Assembly (NCBI RefSeq): GCF_030373445.1
Contig: NZ_JAUCYU010000002.1
Span: 1-64,000, forward strand
Direction: 5' to 3'
Length of the DNA: 64,000 nucleotides
Source of the DNA: Roseovarius sp.
GTDB taxonomy: Bacteria > Pseudomonadota > Alphaproteobacteria > Rhodobacterales > Rhodobacteraceae
The position numbers were made by a program, and so were the translations under genes. The notes beneath the pieces are model-generated. The model was not told where the DNA came from. It ran no database searches and was given only the letters and a program-made list of their open reading frames with translations. Of this stretch, positions 43,490 to 53,343 are shown in pieces. Each line of letters opens with the position of its first letter. The stretch's first letter is position 1.

Positions 43490-43828
43490 ATGACTTACGT
43501 GGTGATCGATAACTGCATCGAATGCAAATACACCGACTGTGTCGAGGTATGCCCCGTGGACTGTTTCTACGAGGGCGAGAACATGCTGGTGATCCACCCC
43601 GACGAATGCATCGACTGTGGCGTCTGCGAGCCGGAATGCCCGGCCGACGCGATCCGGCCCGATACCGAGCCGGACATGGAAGAATGGGTGGAATTCAACC
43701 GGAAGTATTCCGAGATGTGGCCGGTGATCATTACCAAGAAGGACCAGCTTCCCAATGCCGACGAGCGCGACGGGGAAGAGGGCAAGCTGGCCAAGTATTT
43801 CTCGGAAACCCCCGGCGAGGGGGGCTGA
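43490..43828 (+). CDS. 7Fe ferredoxin FdxA
   Basis: A 112-residue ferredoxin. Cysteines 9, 17 and 50 fit the 3Fe-4S cluster, and 21, 40, 43 and 46 fit the 4Fe-4S cluster, one residue offset from Azotobacter ferredoxin I. The C-terminal extension ([27 protein letters not shown]) is typical of FdxA. It carries electrons in the cytoplasm; partners are unknown. The 308 bp after it contain a hairpin and a promoter but no gene. Confidence 0.96.
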   Translation: MTYVVIDNCIECKYTDCVEVCPVDCFYEGENMLVIHPDECIDCGVCEPECPADAIRPDTEPDMEEWVEFNRKYSEMWPVIITKKDQLPNADERDGEEGKLAKYFSETPGEGG

Positions 43829-43902
43829 ACCGGGCGGTTCAGCTGATTCGATACCCGGCGGCCCGTGAAGGGGCTCAAAAGGGGATGAGGATCGTCGTGT
43901 AA

Positions 43903-43921
43903 CGCCTTTGTTTCAAAGGCG
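43903..43921. repeat. Perfect 8-bp hairpin between fdxA and carD
   Basis: CGCCTTTG (43903-43910), loop TTT, CAAAGGCG (43914-43921). No T-tract follows on the plus strand, so termination of fdxA here would be unusual. It may be an operator or a processing site. Confidence 0.5.
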
Positions 43922-43967
43922 AAATGCGGCGGATCAAGTGATTGTGCTTCCAGATGTCGCATTTTTA

Positions 43968-43976
43968 TGCTATGAT
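43968..43976 (+). promoter_or_regulatory. Probable extended -10 promoter of carD
   Basis: TGC followed by TATGAT (43971-43976), an extended -10 element in a locally AT-rich stretch, 160 bp upstream of the carD start. A weak -35 (TTCCAG) lies 17 bp upstream. Confidence 0.45.
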
Positions 43977-44136
43977 TTTGTGACATATGAAGAACACCGC
44001 CTGGTATCCATTCACCCGATCTGCTTTTGGGAATGGGTATTTCTGCGCCTGTTGCATCGGCTCACCGGATCCCCAAATCCCCTGGGACGTGCCCAATGCG
44101 CTGTCTGCGACGGTTTGCATGATGAGGAAAGACTGA

Positions 44137-44646
44137 ATGAGCAAATCCAAGAAATCCGAGTTTCGGCCCGACGATTACGTTGTCTACCCCGCCCATGGGG
44201 TGGGGCAGATCGTGTCGATCGAGAAGCAGGAGATTGCCGGGATCGAGCTGGAACTGTTCGTGATTTCGTTCGAAAAGGACAAGATGACCCTGCGGGTGCC
44301 GACGAACAAGGCCGCCGAGATCGGCATGCGGAGCCTATCGAGCCCGGACGTGGTGTCGAAGGCCATGAGCACGCTGAAGGGCAAGGCCCGGGTGAAGCGC
44401 GCCATGTGGTCGCGCCGCGCGCAGGAATACGAACAGAAGATCAATTCCGGCGACCTGATCGCGATTGCCGAGGTGGTGCGCGACCTGCACCGCACCGACG
44501 ACCAGCGCGAGCAGAGCTATTCCGAGCGCCAGCTTTACGAGGCCGCGCTGGAGCGTCTGACCCGTGAAGTGGCCGCAGTGAGCGGCGGCGACGAGGTGCA
44601 GGCGGCCAAGAAGGTCGACGAAGTGCTGGTGTCGCGCGCGGCGTAA
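44137..44646 (+). CDS. CarD family transcriptional regulator
   Basis: A 169-residue protein with the N-terminal RNA polymerase interaction domain (FRPDDYVVYPAHGVGQI, and the KMTLRVPTNKAAEIGMRSL segment) and a helical C-terminal DNA-binding domain (AEVVRDLHRTDD...ALERLTREVAAV). CarD binds the RNA polymerase beta subunit and stabilises open complexes at many promoters, including rRNA. The length is normal. A terminator follows. Confidence 0.95.
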   Translation: MSKSKKSEFRPDDYVVYPAHGVGQIVSIEKQEIAGIELELFVISFEKDKMTLRVPTNKAAEIGMRSLSSPDVVSKAMSTLKGKARVKRAMWSRRAQEYEQKINSGDLIAIAEVVRDLHRTDDQREQSYSERQLYEAALERLTREVAAVSGGDEVQAAKKVDEVLVSRAA

Positions 44647-44673
44647 CTGCCCGGCGATATTGGAAAAATGCGC

Positions 44674-44704
44674 AAGGCCGTGCCCGTTGAGGGGCGCGGC
44701 CTTT
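44674..44704 (+). terminator. carD terminator
   Basis: A 12-bp stem with one G-T pair (44674-44685 with 44692-44703) and a 6-nt loop, followed by TTT. It starts 27 bp after the carD stop. Confidence 0.6.
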
Positions 44705-44730
44705 GGCGTTTTCGGCCCTTGACCGAGGCG

Positions 44731-45489
44731 TCAGGCGACGAGGCTGAAGAGAATGGCGATCTCGGCTGTCTGTTGGGTGGCGCCGAGGATGTCGCCCGTT
44801 TGCCCGCCGATCATCGAGCGGGCGAGGAAGCCGATGGCGAAGGCGGCGGCGAGGGCCCAGAGGATGGCGGGCAGGCCGCTCCACCCGGCGAGGAGGAGGG
44901 CGGCGAGGGCGGCGATGGCCAGCGCGAGCCACGCCGTGCGCTCGGGCACGGGGCCCACGCTGTGCGACAGGCCGCCGGCACGGGCATGGGGCAGGCGGGC
45001 CATCAGGAGCGGCATGGCGGCGCGGGAGAGGGCGGCGGCGGTGACCAGGGCGGCCGCCGCGACGCCGCTGCCGATGTCGTAGAGCAGGGACAGCGCGGCC
45101 CAGCGGGCGGCCAGCGACAGGACAAGGGCCACCACGCCATAGGTGCCGATATGGCTGTCCTTCATGATCTCGAGCCGGCGGTCGCGGGTCCAGCCGCCCC
45201 AGAACCCGTCAGCGGTGTCGGCCAGCCCGTCCTCGTGCATGGCGCCGGTGGCGAGTATCAGAAAACCGAGCGCGATCAATGCCGTGAGTGGCGAAGGTAA
45301 GCCAAACGCGTGGGCGATGGCACCGGCAAGGGCGGCCAGCGCGCCGAGGATCAGCCCGGCCACCGGGTAGGCCCAGGCGGCGGCAGCCGTGCGCTCCATG
45401 TCACCGGGCGGGACGGGCAGGCGGGAGAGCAGGCCGAGCGCCGTGGGGATATCCGACAGGGCGACGAGGGCGGTTTCGTTTTTGGACAT
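44731..45489 (-). CDS. Adenosylcobinamide-GDP ribazoletransferase (cobalamin synthase)
   Basis: A 252-residue integral membrane enzyme that joins adenosylcobinamide-GDP and alpha-ribazole in the last steps of vitamin B12 synthesis. The hallmark [15 protein letters not shown] is present with several membrane helices around it. It is divergent from cobT, with 77 bp between the starts. That gap is too short to hold a cobalamin riboswitch, and I see none. Confidence 0.96.
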   Translation of the reverse strand: MSKNETALVALSDIPTALGLLSRLPVPPGDMERTAAAAWAYPVAGLILGALAALAGAIAHAFGLPSPLTALIALGFLILATGAMHEDGLADTADGFWGGWTRDRRLEIMKDSHIGTYGVVALVLSLAARWAALSLLYDIGSGVAAAALVTAAALSRAAMPLLMARLPHARAGGLSHSVGPVPERTAWLALAIAALAALLLAGWSGLPAILWALAAAFAIGFLARSMIGGQTGDILGATQQTAEIAILFSLVA

Positions 45490-45566
45490 GCCGGTGCCTC
45501 TTTTGGGGCTGTCTCGGGGGGCGGGCTGCGGTAGAGGGGGCGGAAACGGACAGGACGGGGACAGGT

Positions 45567-46583
45567 ATGCATCAGGATTTCGGGTCGGTCGAGGCGTTTT
45601 CGCAACTGTTGCAGGCGCTTCCGGAGGAGGACGCGGCGGCGCGGGCGGCGGCGCAGGAGCGGAACGGGCAGCTGACCAAGCCGCCGGGGGCGCTGGGCCG
45701 GCTCGAGGACCTTGCGGCGTGGTATTGCGCGTGGCGGGGCGATGCGCGGCCGGAGATTGCCCGGCCGCAGGTGATCGTCTTCGCGGGTAATCATGGGGTG
45801 ACGGCGCAGGGAATCTCGGCCTTTCCGGCGGATGTGACGGTGCAGATGGTGGCGAATTTCGAGGCCGGGGGGGCGGCGATCAACCAGCTGGCCAAGGCGT
45901 TCGGAGCGAGGATGGACGTGCATGCGCTGGAGTTGGAGCGGCCGACGGCGGATTTCACGCAAGGGCCGGCGATGGCGGCGGAGGAGTTCGTCGCTGCCTT
46001 GAAGACCGGTTGGGAAGCCGTTGATCCGGAAGCGGATTTGCTGGTTGTCGGTGAGATGGGGATTGGCAACACGACGGCCGCGGCGGCGATGGCGCTGGCG
46101 CTTTTTGGCGGCGAGGCGGGCGACTGGACGGGCCGGGGCACGGGGGTCAGCGACGAGGCGCTCAGGCTCAAGGCCGAGGTTGTGGCGCGGGCCGTGGCGG
46201 CGAATGCCGGCTGTGGCAGCGACGGGCTGGAGGTGCTGCGCTGCCTTGGCGGGCGGGAGATCGCGGCGATGGCGGGCGCGATGGTGCGGGCGCGGATGCT
46301 GCGGATCCCGCTGATCCTGGACGGGTTCATCTGCACGGCGGCGGGGGCCTGCCTCGAGGCGGCGCGGAAGGGGGCGCTGGACCATGCCGTGGCGGGCCAT
46401 GTGAGCGCCGAGGCGGCGCATCCGGCGCTGCTTGAACGGCTCGGGAAAGAGCCGCTGCTGGCCATGGGCATGCGGCTGGGCGAAGGCTCGGGCGCGGCGC
46501 TGGCTATGGGCGTCCTGAAGGGCGCGGTCGCCTGTCATTCGGGCATGGCGACCTTTGCCGAGGCGGGGGTGTCGGGGGGCTAG
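45567..46583 (+). CDS. Nicotinate-nucleotide-dimethylbenzimidazole phosphoribosyltransferase
   Basis: A 338-residue cytoplasmic enzyme that makes alpha-ribazole phosphate for the lower ligand of cobalamin. Motifs [39 protein letters not shown] and [10 protein letters not shown] are all present. ACAGGT precedes the ATG at 45567. The stop overlaps the convergent antiporter gene by 4 bp. CobS and CobT are the two arms of nucleotide-loop assembly. Confidence 0.95.
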   Translation: MHQDFGSVEAFSQLLQALPEEDAAARAAAQERNGQLTKPPGALGRLEDLAAWYCAWRGDARPEIARPQVIVFAGNHGVTAQGISAFPADVTVQMVANFEAGGAAINQLAKAFGARMDVHALELERPTADFTQGPAMAAEEFVAALKTGWEAVDPEADLLVVGEMGIGNTTAAAAMALALFGGEAGDWTGRGTGVSDEALRLKAEVVARAVAANAGCGSDGLEVLRCLGGREIAAMAGAMVRARMLRIPLILDGFICTAAGACLEAARKGALDHAVAGHVSAEAAHPALLERLGKEPLLAMGMRLGEGSGAALAMGVLKGAVACHSGMATFAEAGVSGG

Positions 46584-48502
46584 GCGCCCTCCTTGTCCTT
46601 GTCTGGCAGGTCGTTCGCGGCGGTTTCCTCGAGCTGCGAGAGCAACATGGTCTGGAGTTCCGACTCGAGTTCCTTGGCGCGGGAGATGTAGGCGGCGTTC
46701 TCGATGGTGGGCATTTCCGGATCCCACAGGGCCGCCAGCTCGCGGACTGAATGGCGGTCGTGCTTGTAGAAGGTCTTTTCCAGTTCGGAGGCCTCGAATT
46801 CCGATAGCCCCATGTTTTCAAGCACGTAGCGACCGGCGCGGAGCGAGCTGTCGAACAGTTCGCGGACGATGTCGTTGGCGCCGGCCTGGTAAAGGCGGAA
46901 GACGTGGGTGCGGTCGCGGGCACGGGCGATGATGTGCAGGTCTGGCCGTTCGCGGCGGGCGAAGCTGACGAGGCGGGTGGTGGCCTCGGGGTTGTCGAGG
47001 GCGACGACGAGCACCTTGGCCTCCTTCAGCCCGGCGGCGTGGAGAAGCTCGGGGCGCGACGGGTCGCCGAGGAAGCCCTTGATGCCGAAACGGCGCATCC
47101 GCTGGATGGCGCCGAGGTCATGGTCGAGCACGACCGTGTCGAAGCCGCTGGAGCGGACGAGGCGGTTGACCACTTGGCCGAAGCGGCCGATGCCGGCAAT
47201 GATGACCGGGCCGCTTGCGTCGATCTCGTCGGGTTCATGGGCTTCAGCGCCGTCGTCGATGCGGTGCGAGAGGATGTCGTAGAGGATGAAGAGCAGCGGC
47301 GTGATCAGCATGGTGATCGCCACGACGAGGAGCAGCATTTCCGTCATGGCGCGGGGGATGACGTTCTGTTGGCCCGAGAAGGAGATCAGGACGAAGCCGA
47401 ATTCCCCGGCCTGAGCCAGTGACAGGGTGAAGAGCCACAGCGTGCGGCCGCGGAGCGAGAAGATCCTGCCGAGAAAATAGAGGATGACGCCCTTAAGTAC
47501 GATTATTGCAAGTGCAAGGCCGATAACCGTGAAGAAATTGGCAAACAAGATCGTGAAATTGATACCCGCACCCACGGTGATGAAGAACAGGCCGAGCAGC
47601 AGGCCCTTGAACGGCTCGATATCGCTTTCCAGTTCGTGACGGAATTCGCTGGAGGCGAGGACGACGCCGGCGAGGAAGGCGCCGAGGGCAGGTGACAGGC
47701 CCACGACGTTCATCAGGAAGGCGATACCGACGACGATGAGCAGGGCCAGCGCCGTCGACATCTCGCGCAGGCGGGCGGTGTGGATGTAGCGGAAGACGGG
47801 CCGGGTGAGGTAGACACCGGTGAGGATGATCGCCGCGACGGCGGCCAGCGTGACAAGGGTGACGCCCCAGCCCGGCAGGCTCTGGATGAAAGTGGCCGCG
47901 GCCTCGTGCGCGCCCTCGGGATGGGCGCCGGCCTCGCCCTCGCGGGCGCGCTTGATGGTCTCGCCCAGGATCATGTCGGGCGTCTTGGGCATGGCGAGGA
48001 GCGGGATCAGCGCCAGCATCGGGATGACCGCGATGTCCTGCGTGAGCAGCACCGAGAAGGCCGAGCGGCCGCCGCCGGTCTGCATGAGGCCCTTTTCCGA
48101 CAGGGTTTGCAGGACGATGGCGGTCGAGGAGAGGGCGAAGACGAGGCCGATGGCGAGCGCGATGCTCCAGCCGATGCCAAGCGCCATGGCACCGGCCATG
48201 ACCGCCAGGGTGGTCAGCGTGATCTGGAGCCCGCCCAGGCCGATCAGCCTGTGCCGCATGTCCCAGAGGGCGCGGGGTTCGAGCTCCAGCCCGATGAGGA
48301 AGAGCATCATGACCACGCCGAACTCGGCGAAATGCTGGAGTTCTTCCGTCTCGTGACCGGCGACGAAGCCGAGGACCGGGCCGATGAGGATGCCGGCGGC
48401 GAGGTAGCCCAGGACCGAGCCCAGCCCCAGCCGCGCCGCGAGCGGCACCGCGATCACCGCGGCGGCAAGGAAAATCGTGGCCTGGAACAGGAAGCCTTCC
48501 AT
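46580..48502 (-). CDS. CPA2 family cation:proton antiporter (Kef/RosB type)
   Basis: A 640-residue inner-membrane protein with about 12-13 helices (residues 5-400). A TrkA-N NAD-binding domain follows ([16 protein letters not shown] from about residue 430), then a charged coiled C-terminus. The membrane part contains [12 protein letters not shown] and [12 protein letters not shown], typical of KefB/KefC/RosB. It probably exchanges K+ (or Na+) for protons; gating ligand unknown. Length fits the family. Confidence 0.9.
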   Translation of the reverse strand: MEGFLFQATIFLAAAVIAVPLAARLGLGSVLGYLAAGILIGPVLGFVAGHETEELQHFAEFGVVMMLFLIGLELEPRALWDMRHRLIGLGGLQITLTTLAVMAGAMALGIGWSIALAIGLVFALSSTAIVLQTLSEKGLMQTGGGRSAFSVLLTQDIAVIPMLALIPLLAMPKTPDMILGETIKRAREGEAGAHPEGAHEAAATFIQSLPGWGVTLVTLAAVAAIILTGVYLTRPVFRYIHTARLREMSTALALLIVVGIAFLMNVVGLSPALGAFLAGVVLASSEFRHELESDIEPFKGLLLGLFFITVGAGINFTILFANFFTVIGLALAIIVLKGVILYFLGRIFSLRGRTLWLFTLSLAQAGEFGFVLISFSGQQNVIPRAMTEMLLLVVAITMLITPLLFILYDILSHRIDDGAEAHEPDEIDASGPVIIAGIGRFGQVVNRLVRSSGFDTVVLDHDLGAIQRMRRFGIKGFLGDPSRPELLHAAGLKEAKVLVVALDNPEATTRLVSFARRERPDLHIIARARDRTHVFRLYQAGANDIVRELFDSSLRAGRYVLENMGLSEFEASELEKTFYKHDRHSVRELAALWDPEMPTIENAAYISRAKELESELQTMLLSQLEETAANDLPDKDKEGA

Positions 48503-48534
48503 GAAATGTTAAGTCCTTCGTAACGGTGTTTCGG

Positions 48535-48990
48535 TCATAATGGCAGGGGCGCGTCGGGTTTGCACTGGTCCATGACGATCTGGCTTTGCACCTTGGCGAC
48601 GGCGGCGTGTGGCAGAAGGATCTCGTGGATCAGGCGGTTGAGCGCGGGGAGGTCCTCGCAATAGACGCGGAGAAGGTAATCGGCGTTGCCCGTTAGGGTC
48701 CAGGCGCTGACGACTTCGGGCCGGGTGTCGAGCAGGCGGGTGAAGGAGCGCGATTGCTCGGGCCCGTGGCTGGAGAGTTCGACCTGCACGAAGGCCTGGA
48801 TGGCGAGGCCGAGCTGCACGGGGTCGAGCTTGGCCGAGTAGCCGCGGATCAGGCCGCTGGTTTCCAGCCGCTGGCGGCGGCGGCCCGCCTGGCTGGGCGA
48901 GAGGCCGAGCTCTGCACCGAGATCCTGCGCGGTGAGCTGCGCGTTCTTCTGGAGGGCCGAGAGCAGGCGGATATCGGTTTCATCAAGCAT
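48535..48990 (-). CDS. Lrp/AsnC family transcriptional regulator
   Basis: A 151-residue regulator with an N-terminal winged helix (LDETDIRLLSALQKNAQLTAQDLGAELGLS; SQAGRRRQRLETSGLIRGYSA) and a C-terminal RAM effector domain (VSAWTLTGNADYLLRVYCEDLPALNRLI). It is divergent from hppD, and the 142-bp gap contains palindromes. This arrangement suggests that it controls tyrosine degradation, with an aromatic amino acid or its keto acid as effector. Confidence 0.93.
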   Translation of the reverse strand: MLDETDIRLLSALQKNAQLTAQDLGAELGLSPSQAGRRRQRLETSGLIRGYSAKLDPVQLGLAIQAFVQVELSSHGPEQSRSFTRLLDTRPEVVSAWTLTGNADYLLRVYCEDLPALNRLIHEILLPHAAVAKVQSQIVMDQCKPDAPLPL

Positions 48991-49017
48991 ATGCGGATAT
49001 TATGCGGCTTGCGCGAC

Positions 49018-49049
49018 AGATTTGCAAATCTCACGCAGGGTGCGCGTGA
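49018..49049. promoter_or_regulatory. Candidate operator of the Lrp/hppD divergent promoter
   Basis: A 14-bp perfect palindrome AGATTTGCAAATCT (49018-49031), directly followed by the inverted repeat TCACGC/GCGTGA (49031-49049). It lies 28 bp upstream of the Lrp-type regulator start and 84 bp before hppD. A TATATT box at 49091-49096 may be the hppD -10. Confidence 0.5.
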
Positions 49050-49132
49050 AATCAGGCCATGAATGCGCACATTCCGTATGCGGGATGCGGTATATTTGAT
49101 CCGAACAGGAACAAACGCGAAGGAGATGCGCC

Positions 49133-50227
49133 ATGGGACCGTTCCCGCATGACCGCCCGCAATCAAAGATCACCGAGGAGAACCCCGCCGGCACGGACGG
49201 GTTCGAATTCGTCGAGTTTGCGCACCCCGAGCCGGAGGAGTTGCGGACGCTTTTCGCCTCGATGGGGTACGAGAAGGTGGCGCGCCACAAGGAGAAGGAT
49301 ATCGAGCTGTGGCAGCAGGGCGATATCACCTACGTGGTGAATGCCGAGAAAGGCAGCTTTGGCCAGAAATTCGTGGACGAGCACGGGCCTTGCGCGCCGT
49401 CGATGGGCTGGCGCGTGGTGGATGCGCAGCACGCGTTCGAGCATGCGGTGGCGAAGGGGGCCGAACCATATGAAGGGGATGGCCGCGTGCTGGACGTGCC
49501 GGCGATCTACGGGATCGGGGGGAGCCTGATCTATTTCATCGACCAGTACCATGACACCTCGCCCTATAACGAGGAATATCAATGGCTTGAAGTCTCGAAG
49601 CCCAAGGGCGTGGGGTTCTATTACCTCGATCACCTGACGCATAACGTGTTCAAGGGGAACATGGACAAGTGGTTCCGGTTCTACGGGGACCTGTTCAATT
49701 TCAGGGAAATCCGGTTCTTCGATATCGAGGGCAAGTTCACCGGGCTTTACAGCCGCGCGCTGACCTCGCCCTGTGGGCGGATCCGCATCCCGATCAACGA
49801 GGACCGGGGCGAGACCGGGCAGATCGTGTCGTACCTGAAGAAGTACAATGGCGAGGGAATCCAGCATATCGCGGTGGGGTCCGAGGATATCTATGGCTCG
49901 ACCGATGCGATCGCCGATATGGGCGTCAAATTCATGCCGGGGCCGCCGGATACCTATTACGAGCTTTCGAAGGAGCGGGTGACCGGACATGAAGAGCCGA
50001 TCGACCGGATGAAGAAACATGGCATCCTGATCGACGGGGAAGGCGTGGTCGATGGCGGGGAGACGAAGATCCTGTTGCAGATCTTCTCGAAAACCGTGAT
50101 CGGGCCGATCTTCTTCGAGTTCATCCAGCGCAAGGGCGATGACGGGTTCGGCGAGGGCAATTTCAAGGCGCTCTTCGAATCGATCGAGCAGGAGCAGATC
50201 GACAGTGGCGAGTTGAAGGCGGGCTGA
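49133..50227 (+). CDS. 4-hydroxyphenylpyruvate dioxygenase
   Basis: A 364-residue non-haem iron enzyme that converts 4-hydroxyphenylpyruvate to homogentisate in tyrosine degradation. The iron ligands are His167 (DHLTHNVF), His245 (IQHIAVG) and Glu329 (FFEFIQRKG), with spacing as in the Pseudomonas enzyme. GAAGGAG precedes the ATG. The divergent Lrp-type gene probably regulates it. Other tyrosine-pathway genes are not in the window. Confidence 0.97.
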   Translation: MGPFPHDRPQSKITEENPAGTDGFEFVEFAHPEPEELRTLFASMGYEKVARHKEKDIELWQQGDITYVVNAEKGSFGQKFVDEHGPCAPSMGWRVVDAQHAFEHAVAKGAEPYEGDGRVLDVPAIYGIGGSLIYFIDQYHDTSPYNEEYQWLEVSKPKGVGFYYLDHLTHNVFKGNMDKWFRFYGDLFNFREIRFFDIEGKFTGLYSRALTSPCGRIRIPINEDRGETGQIVSYLKKYNGEGIQHIAVGSEDIYGSTDAIADMGVKFMPGPPDTYYELSKERVTGHEEPIDRMKKHGILIDGEGVVDGGETKILLQIFSKTVIGPIFFEFIQRKGDDGFGEGNFKALFESIEQEQIDSGELKAG

Positions 50228-50279
50228 GGCCCACGTGCGGCGAGGGGCGGGCTGCCGCCCTTCGCGCCAGCGCCCCGGG

Positions 50280-53198
50280 TCAGCCCTGGGGCATTTTCAG
50301 GACGACGGAGCGGCCGCCCTTGACGTAGCGCAGCTCGCTCTCGCCGATGGCGGCGACCTGGCCGCCATCGAGGCGATCTCCAACCTGGACCTTCTGATAA
50401 CTGCCATTGGCCATGCGCACCAGCGCGCGGCGGCTGTTGGCTTTGCCGTAGACGCCGATAAGATTCAGTTTTCTCAGGGAAATCTGCTTTCTCTCTGTCG
50501 CCGCGCGGGCAACGGAGGTGGCGGTTGGAATGTTGACGGCGACGCGCTGTTCGCGGCTGACCGGCTCCGAGGCGGCGGCCTCCCGCGCGGCGGCGGCGGC
50601 CTTGCGGGCGTCGGCGATGATGGTTTCAAAGCCGGTGGGGCGGTTCTGTGGCTTCAGCGACGCGGCGACGGCCTGTTCGGTGGCGGTGGCCATCGGGTCG
50701 GCGCTGTCGGGGTCGATGCCGGTTTCCTGCGCAAGCGCCTCGACCGCCTCCTGCTGGGCGCTCTTGGGGCGCGGGCGGGGGCGGAAGCCGGCCAGTTCGG
50801 TCCGGGTCATGCCGCCGAGGATCGAGCGTTCACGGGTTTCCTGCAGGTCGCCGGGCCGGGCGCGGGGGCGGATCGTGGGATTGTCGGGCGCGGCCGCGGC
50901 GGGGCCATCGACCACCTCGGCCGAGGCGCGCGGGGGCGTGTCGGGCGGGATGATCGGCGGCGGGCCACTGAAGACGATGGCGCCCTCGGGCGTTTCGGCG
51001 CCCTCGGAGGTGGCGGCGATGAAGCCGCGCGCGTCAAGCTGGTAGCGCACGCCGGGCGGCGGCGGATCGGACGGCGTAACGGGGCGGGCGCCCGTGGCAA
51101 GGTCTTCGGCCTCGGGCAGGGCGACCGCGTCGGAGAAGTTCACCTCGGGGTCGAGGTTGGTCTGGTAGACATCTTCCAGAGTCGTGACGCCCGGCGCCTG
51201 TGAAGGCTCGGGCGCCATTTGCCAGATACCGGTTGCCGCGTAGCGGGCGCGTGCCTCGTCCGGGGTCAGCTCTTCGGGGACGAGCTCGGGGCGGGGGGTT
51301 GGCGGCGGTTCTTCCAGGACTTCGAGCTCTGCGTCGGGATTGCCGGGCAGGTCGGGGTCACCGTCGGAGAGCGCGGCGGTCTCGGTGTCGGGATCGGCCG
51401 TGCCGTCTTCGGCGGCGGGCTGTTCGGTCAGGGCGGCGGAGACGGCCTCGTCGATGGTGTCGGTATCGGGCTCGGCCTGTTCGACCGTTTCGACCGGGTC
51501 GCCGCTGCGGAACAGGCCGGCGACGCCGTTATCGAGGAAGAGCGCGGCCCATGCGGCGACGCCCACGAGGATGAGCAGCAGGATGGCCGTGAGGATCAGC
51601 GCCATGTAGCGCGGTTTCTCGGGCTGCACGCTTTCGGAGCGGCGGGCGCCGAAAATGGTCATCCGGTCCTTCTCGTCGAGGGAACGGGCGGCGGCGGTGG
51701 GCTGCGGATCGGTCGCGGAGGCGATGCTGGTCTCGGAATGGAGCGGCCCGGGGGCGGGTTGGCGGCCCTTTGCGCGGGGCTTGTCCGCGGGGAGACCTTC
51801 GGGCGCCTGGCGCCGGGACAGGAAGCCGCCGATACCGGATTTGCGTTTCTTTCCGGATACTTCCGGGGTGATGCTTGCCGGCGGCGGGCCGGTGTAGTCG
51901 TCGTCTTTCGTTCGCGGCGCGAATTCGTTCTCGGGCTCGGGCGCAGGGACGGCGGCGAGGGAGGCGGCAAGCTCGGCGGCCTGCATCTCGGGGGCCTTCT
52001 CCGCCGGTTTTTGCCTGGCCTGCGGCTGGTCCGCCGGGGGGGGCGGGTTGCGGATGCCGGAGACGGGCGGCGGCGTGAAACGCGCGCTGGGCAGGGGAGA
52101 GATACGGCCGGGTTGCGGTGTTTCGCCGGACCCGTCGCGGGGGGCGGTGCGGATCGAGGTGAAGGCGAAGGTGGGGGCGGTCTTTGGTCCGGCGTCTGCC
52201 GGAGCGGAACCCTTGTCGGCGGGCTTGTCGCGCGCAGGCTTTTCAGCGGCGGGCTTGTCGTTGGCACGGTTCGCCCTGCCAGGTTTTTCATTGGCAGGTT
52301 TACTATTGGCCGGTTTGGCGTTGGCTGGGGTTTCGGGGGCATTCGCCTCGGGCTGCGAGTCTTTCTGACGGGCTTTGTTGCCCTTGGCCTTTTTGCGGGC
52401 CTGTCTTTCGCGCCTGGCTTCCGCCTCGGCCTCGGCGTCGGTATCAGGGGAAGCCCCCGGCCGCTGTTTCGCTTTGGGCTTCGGCTTGGACTCCGGCCCT
52501 GGCTGCGGGGCGGGCTCGGCTTGTGGTTTCGCGCCGGCCTCGGGCTTGGCGTCGGCCTTCGGCCCGGCCTCGGGGTCGGCGGGCGGTTGCGCATCGGTGT
52601 CATCGGCCGGGGCCGGGCTGGCAGGAACGGGGGCGGGTTCGGGCAGGCGGGCCGCGCCGACGATGCGGATGACCTCGTTCTCGCGGTCGACCGATTCGTC
52701 GGGGCCGAGCACCTTGCCGGCATAGGCGGTTTCGCCGAAGAACGGCTCGCCCGCGAAGGCGTCGTCTGCCGGCATGGCGACGAAGCAGAGCGGGTTGAGG
52801 CTGTGTTCCTGGGCGAAGGCCTCGGCCTCGGCCAGGGTTTCGCGGGCGACGGCGGCGACGTGAACCCGTCCGTCGCGCACAGACCAGTCGTAGGAAAGCT
52901 CCTTCAGCGGGTAGGGCGTGGCGCCGTCGAGCGCCGCGCGCACCTCGGCCTCGATCGTGTTGACGTCGCGGGCGGAGCTTTCGAGGGCCAGATACTTGAT
53001 CTGGTCGTCGGGCAGGACGAGCTTGGTGCGCAGGCCGGTCGGGTCGAGCATGCGCGCCTTGGCGGTGAGCTCGGCCAGGTCGGCCGCCAGATTCTCGGCA
53101 TTGAGCGCGACCTCGCCGACGAGGTGCCAGCCTGCGTGCGTGCGGTGCAGCAGGCTGATCCCGTCGAAAGAAAGTGTCAGCGCAAAATTCGGTTTCAT
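50280..53198 (-). CDS. Large single-span protein with PilM/GspL-like N-terminus and PilP/GspC-like C-terminus
   Basis: A 972-residue protein. Residues 1-160 resemble the actin-like cytoplasmic domain of PilM or GspL: LTLSFDGISLLHRTHAGW, then KLVLPDDQIKYLALE and IEAEVRAALDGATPYPLKELSYDW. A long Pro/Ala/Lys/Glu-rich disordered region follows (about 170-520), with KPA repeats. One membrane helix lies near 530-554. A Pro/Glu-rich periplasmic stretch precedes a C-terminal domain (LIGVYGKANSRRALVRMANGSYQKVQVGDRLDGGQV) like the PilP or GspC HR domain. No other pilus or secretion gene is nearby. Roles are inferences from weak similarity. Confidence 0.8.
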   Translation of the reverse strand: MKPNFALTLSFDGISLLHRTHAGWHLVGEVALNAENLAADLAELTAKARMLDPTGLRTKLVLPDDQIKYLALESSARDVNTIEAEVRAALDGATPYPLKELSYDWSVRDGRVHVAAVARETLAEAEAFAQEHSLNPLCFVAMPADDAFAGEPFFGETAYAGKVLGPDESVDRENEVIRIVGAARLPEPAPVPASPAPADDTDAQPPADPEAGPKADAKPEAGAKPQAEPAPQPGPESKPKPKAKQRPGASPDTDAEAEAEARRERQARKKAKGNKARQKDSQPEANAPETPANAKPANSKPANEKPGRANRANDKPAAEKPARDKPADKGSAPADAGPKTAPTFAFTSIRTAPRDGSGETPQPGRISPLPSARFTPPPVSGIRNPPPPADQPQARQKPAEKAPEMQAAELAASLAAVPAPEPENEFAPRTKDDDYTGPPPASITPEVSGKKRKSGIGGFLSRRQAPEGLPADKPRAKGRQPAPGPLHSETSIASATDPQPTAAARSLDEKDRMTIFGARRSESVQPEKPRYMALILTAILLLILVGVAAWAALFLDNGVAGLFRSGDPVETVEQAEPDTDTIDEAVSAALTEQPAAEDGTADPDTETAALSDGDPDLPGNPDAELEVLEEPPPTPRPELVPEELTPDEARARYAATGIWQMAPEPSQAPGVTTLEDVYQTNLDPEVNFSDAVALPEAEDLATGARPVTPSDPPPPGVRYQLDARGFIAATSEGAETPEGAIVFSGPPPIIPPDTPPRASAEVVDGPAAAAPDNPTIRPRARPGDLQETRERSILGGMTRTELAGFRPRPRPKSAQQEAVEALAQETGIDPDSADPMATATEQAVAASLKPQNRPTGFETIIADARKAAAAAREAAASEPVSREQRVAVNIPTATSVARAATERKQISLRKLNLIGVYGKANSRRALVRMANGSYQKVQVGDRLDGGQVAAIGESELRYVKGGRSVVLKMPQG

Positions 53199-53343
53199 CG
53201 GCAACGCTTTAGCACAAGGAGTTCACACGCGTACATACAGTTTGAGAACACCGATTTTACCGCAGCTTCGATCCGAGGGAAAGTAAAAGCCCAGCGCCCC
53301 ATTCCGGTGGATATAAGGCGCGGGGCGGTTGGCTCCAAGTGGG

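Noticed and set aside
45490..45566. Cobalamin riboswitch between cobS and cobT
   Set aside because: The gap is only 77 bp and has no B12-box-like sequence.
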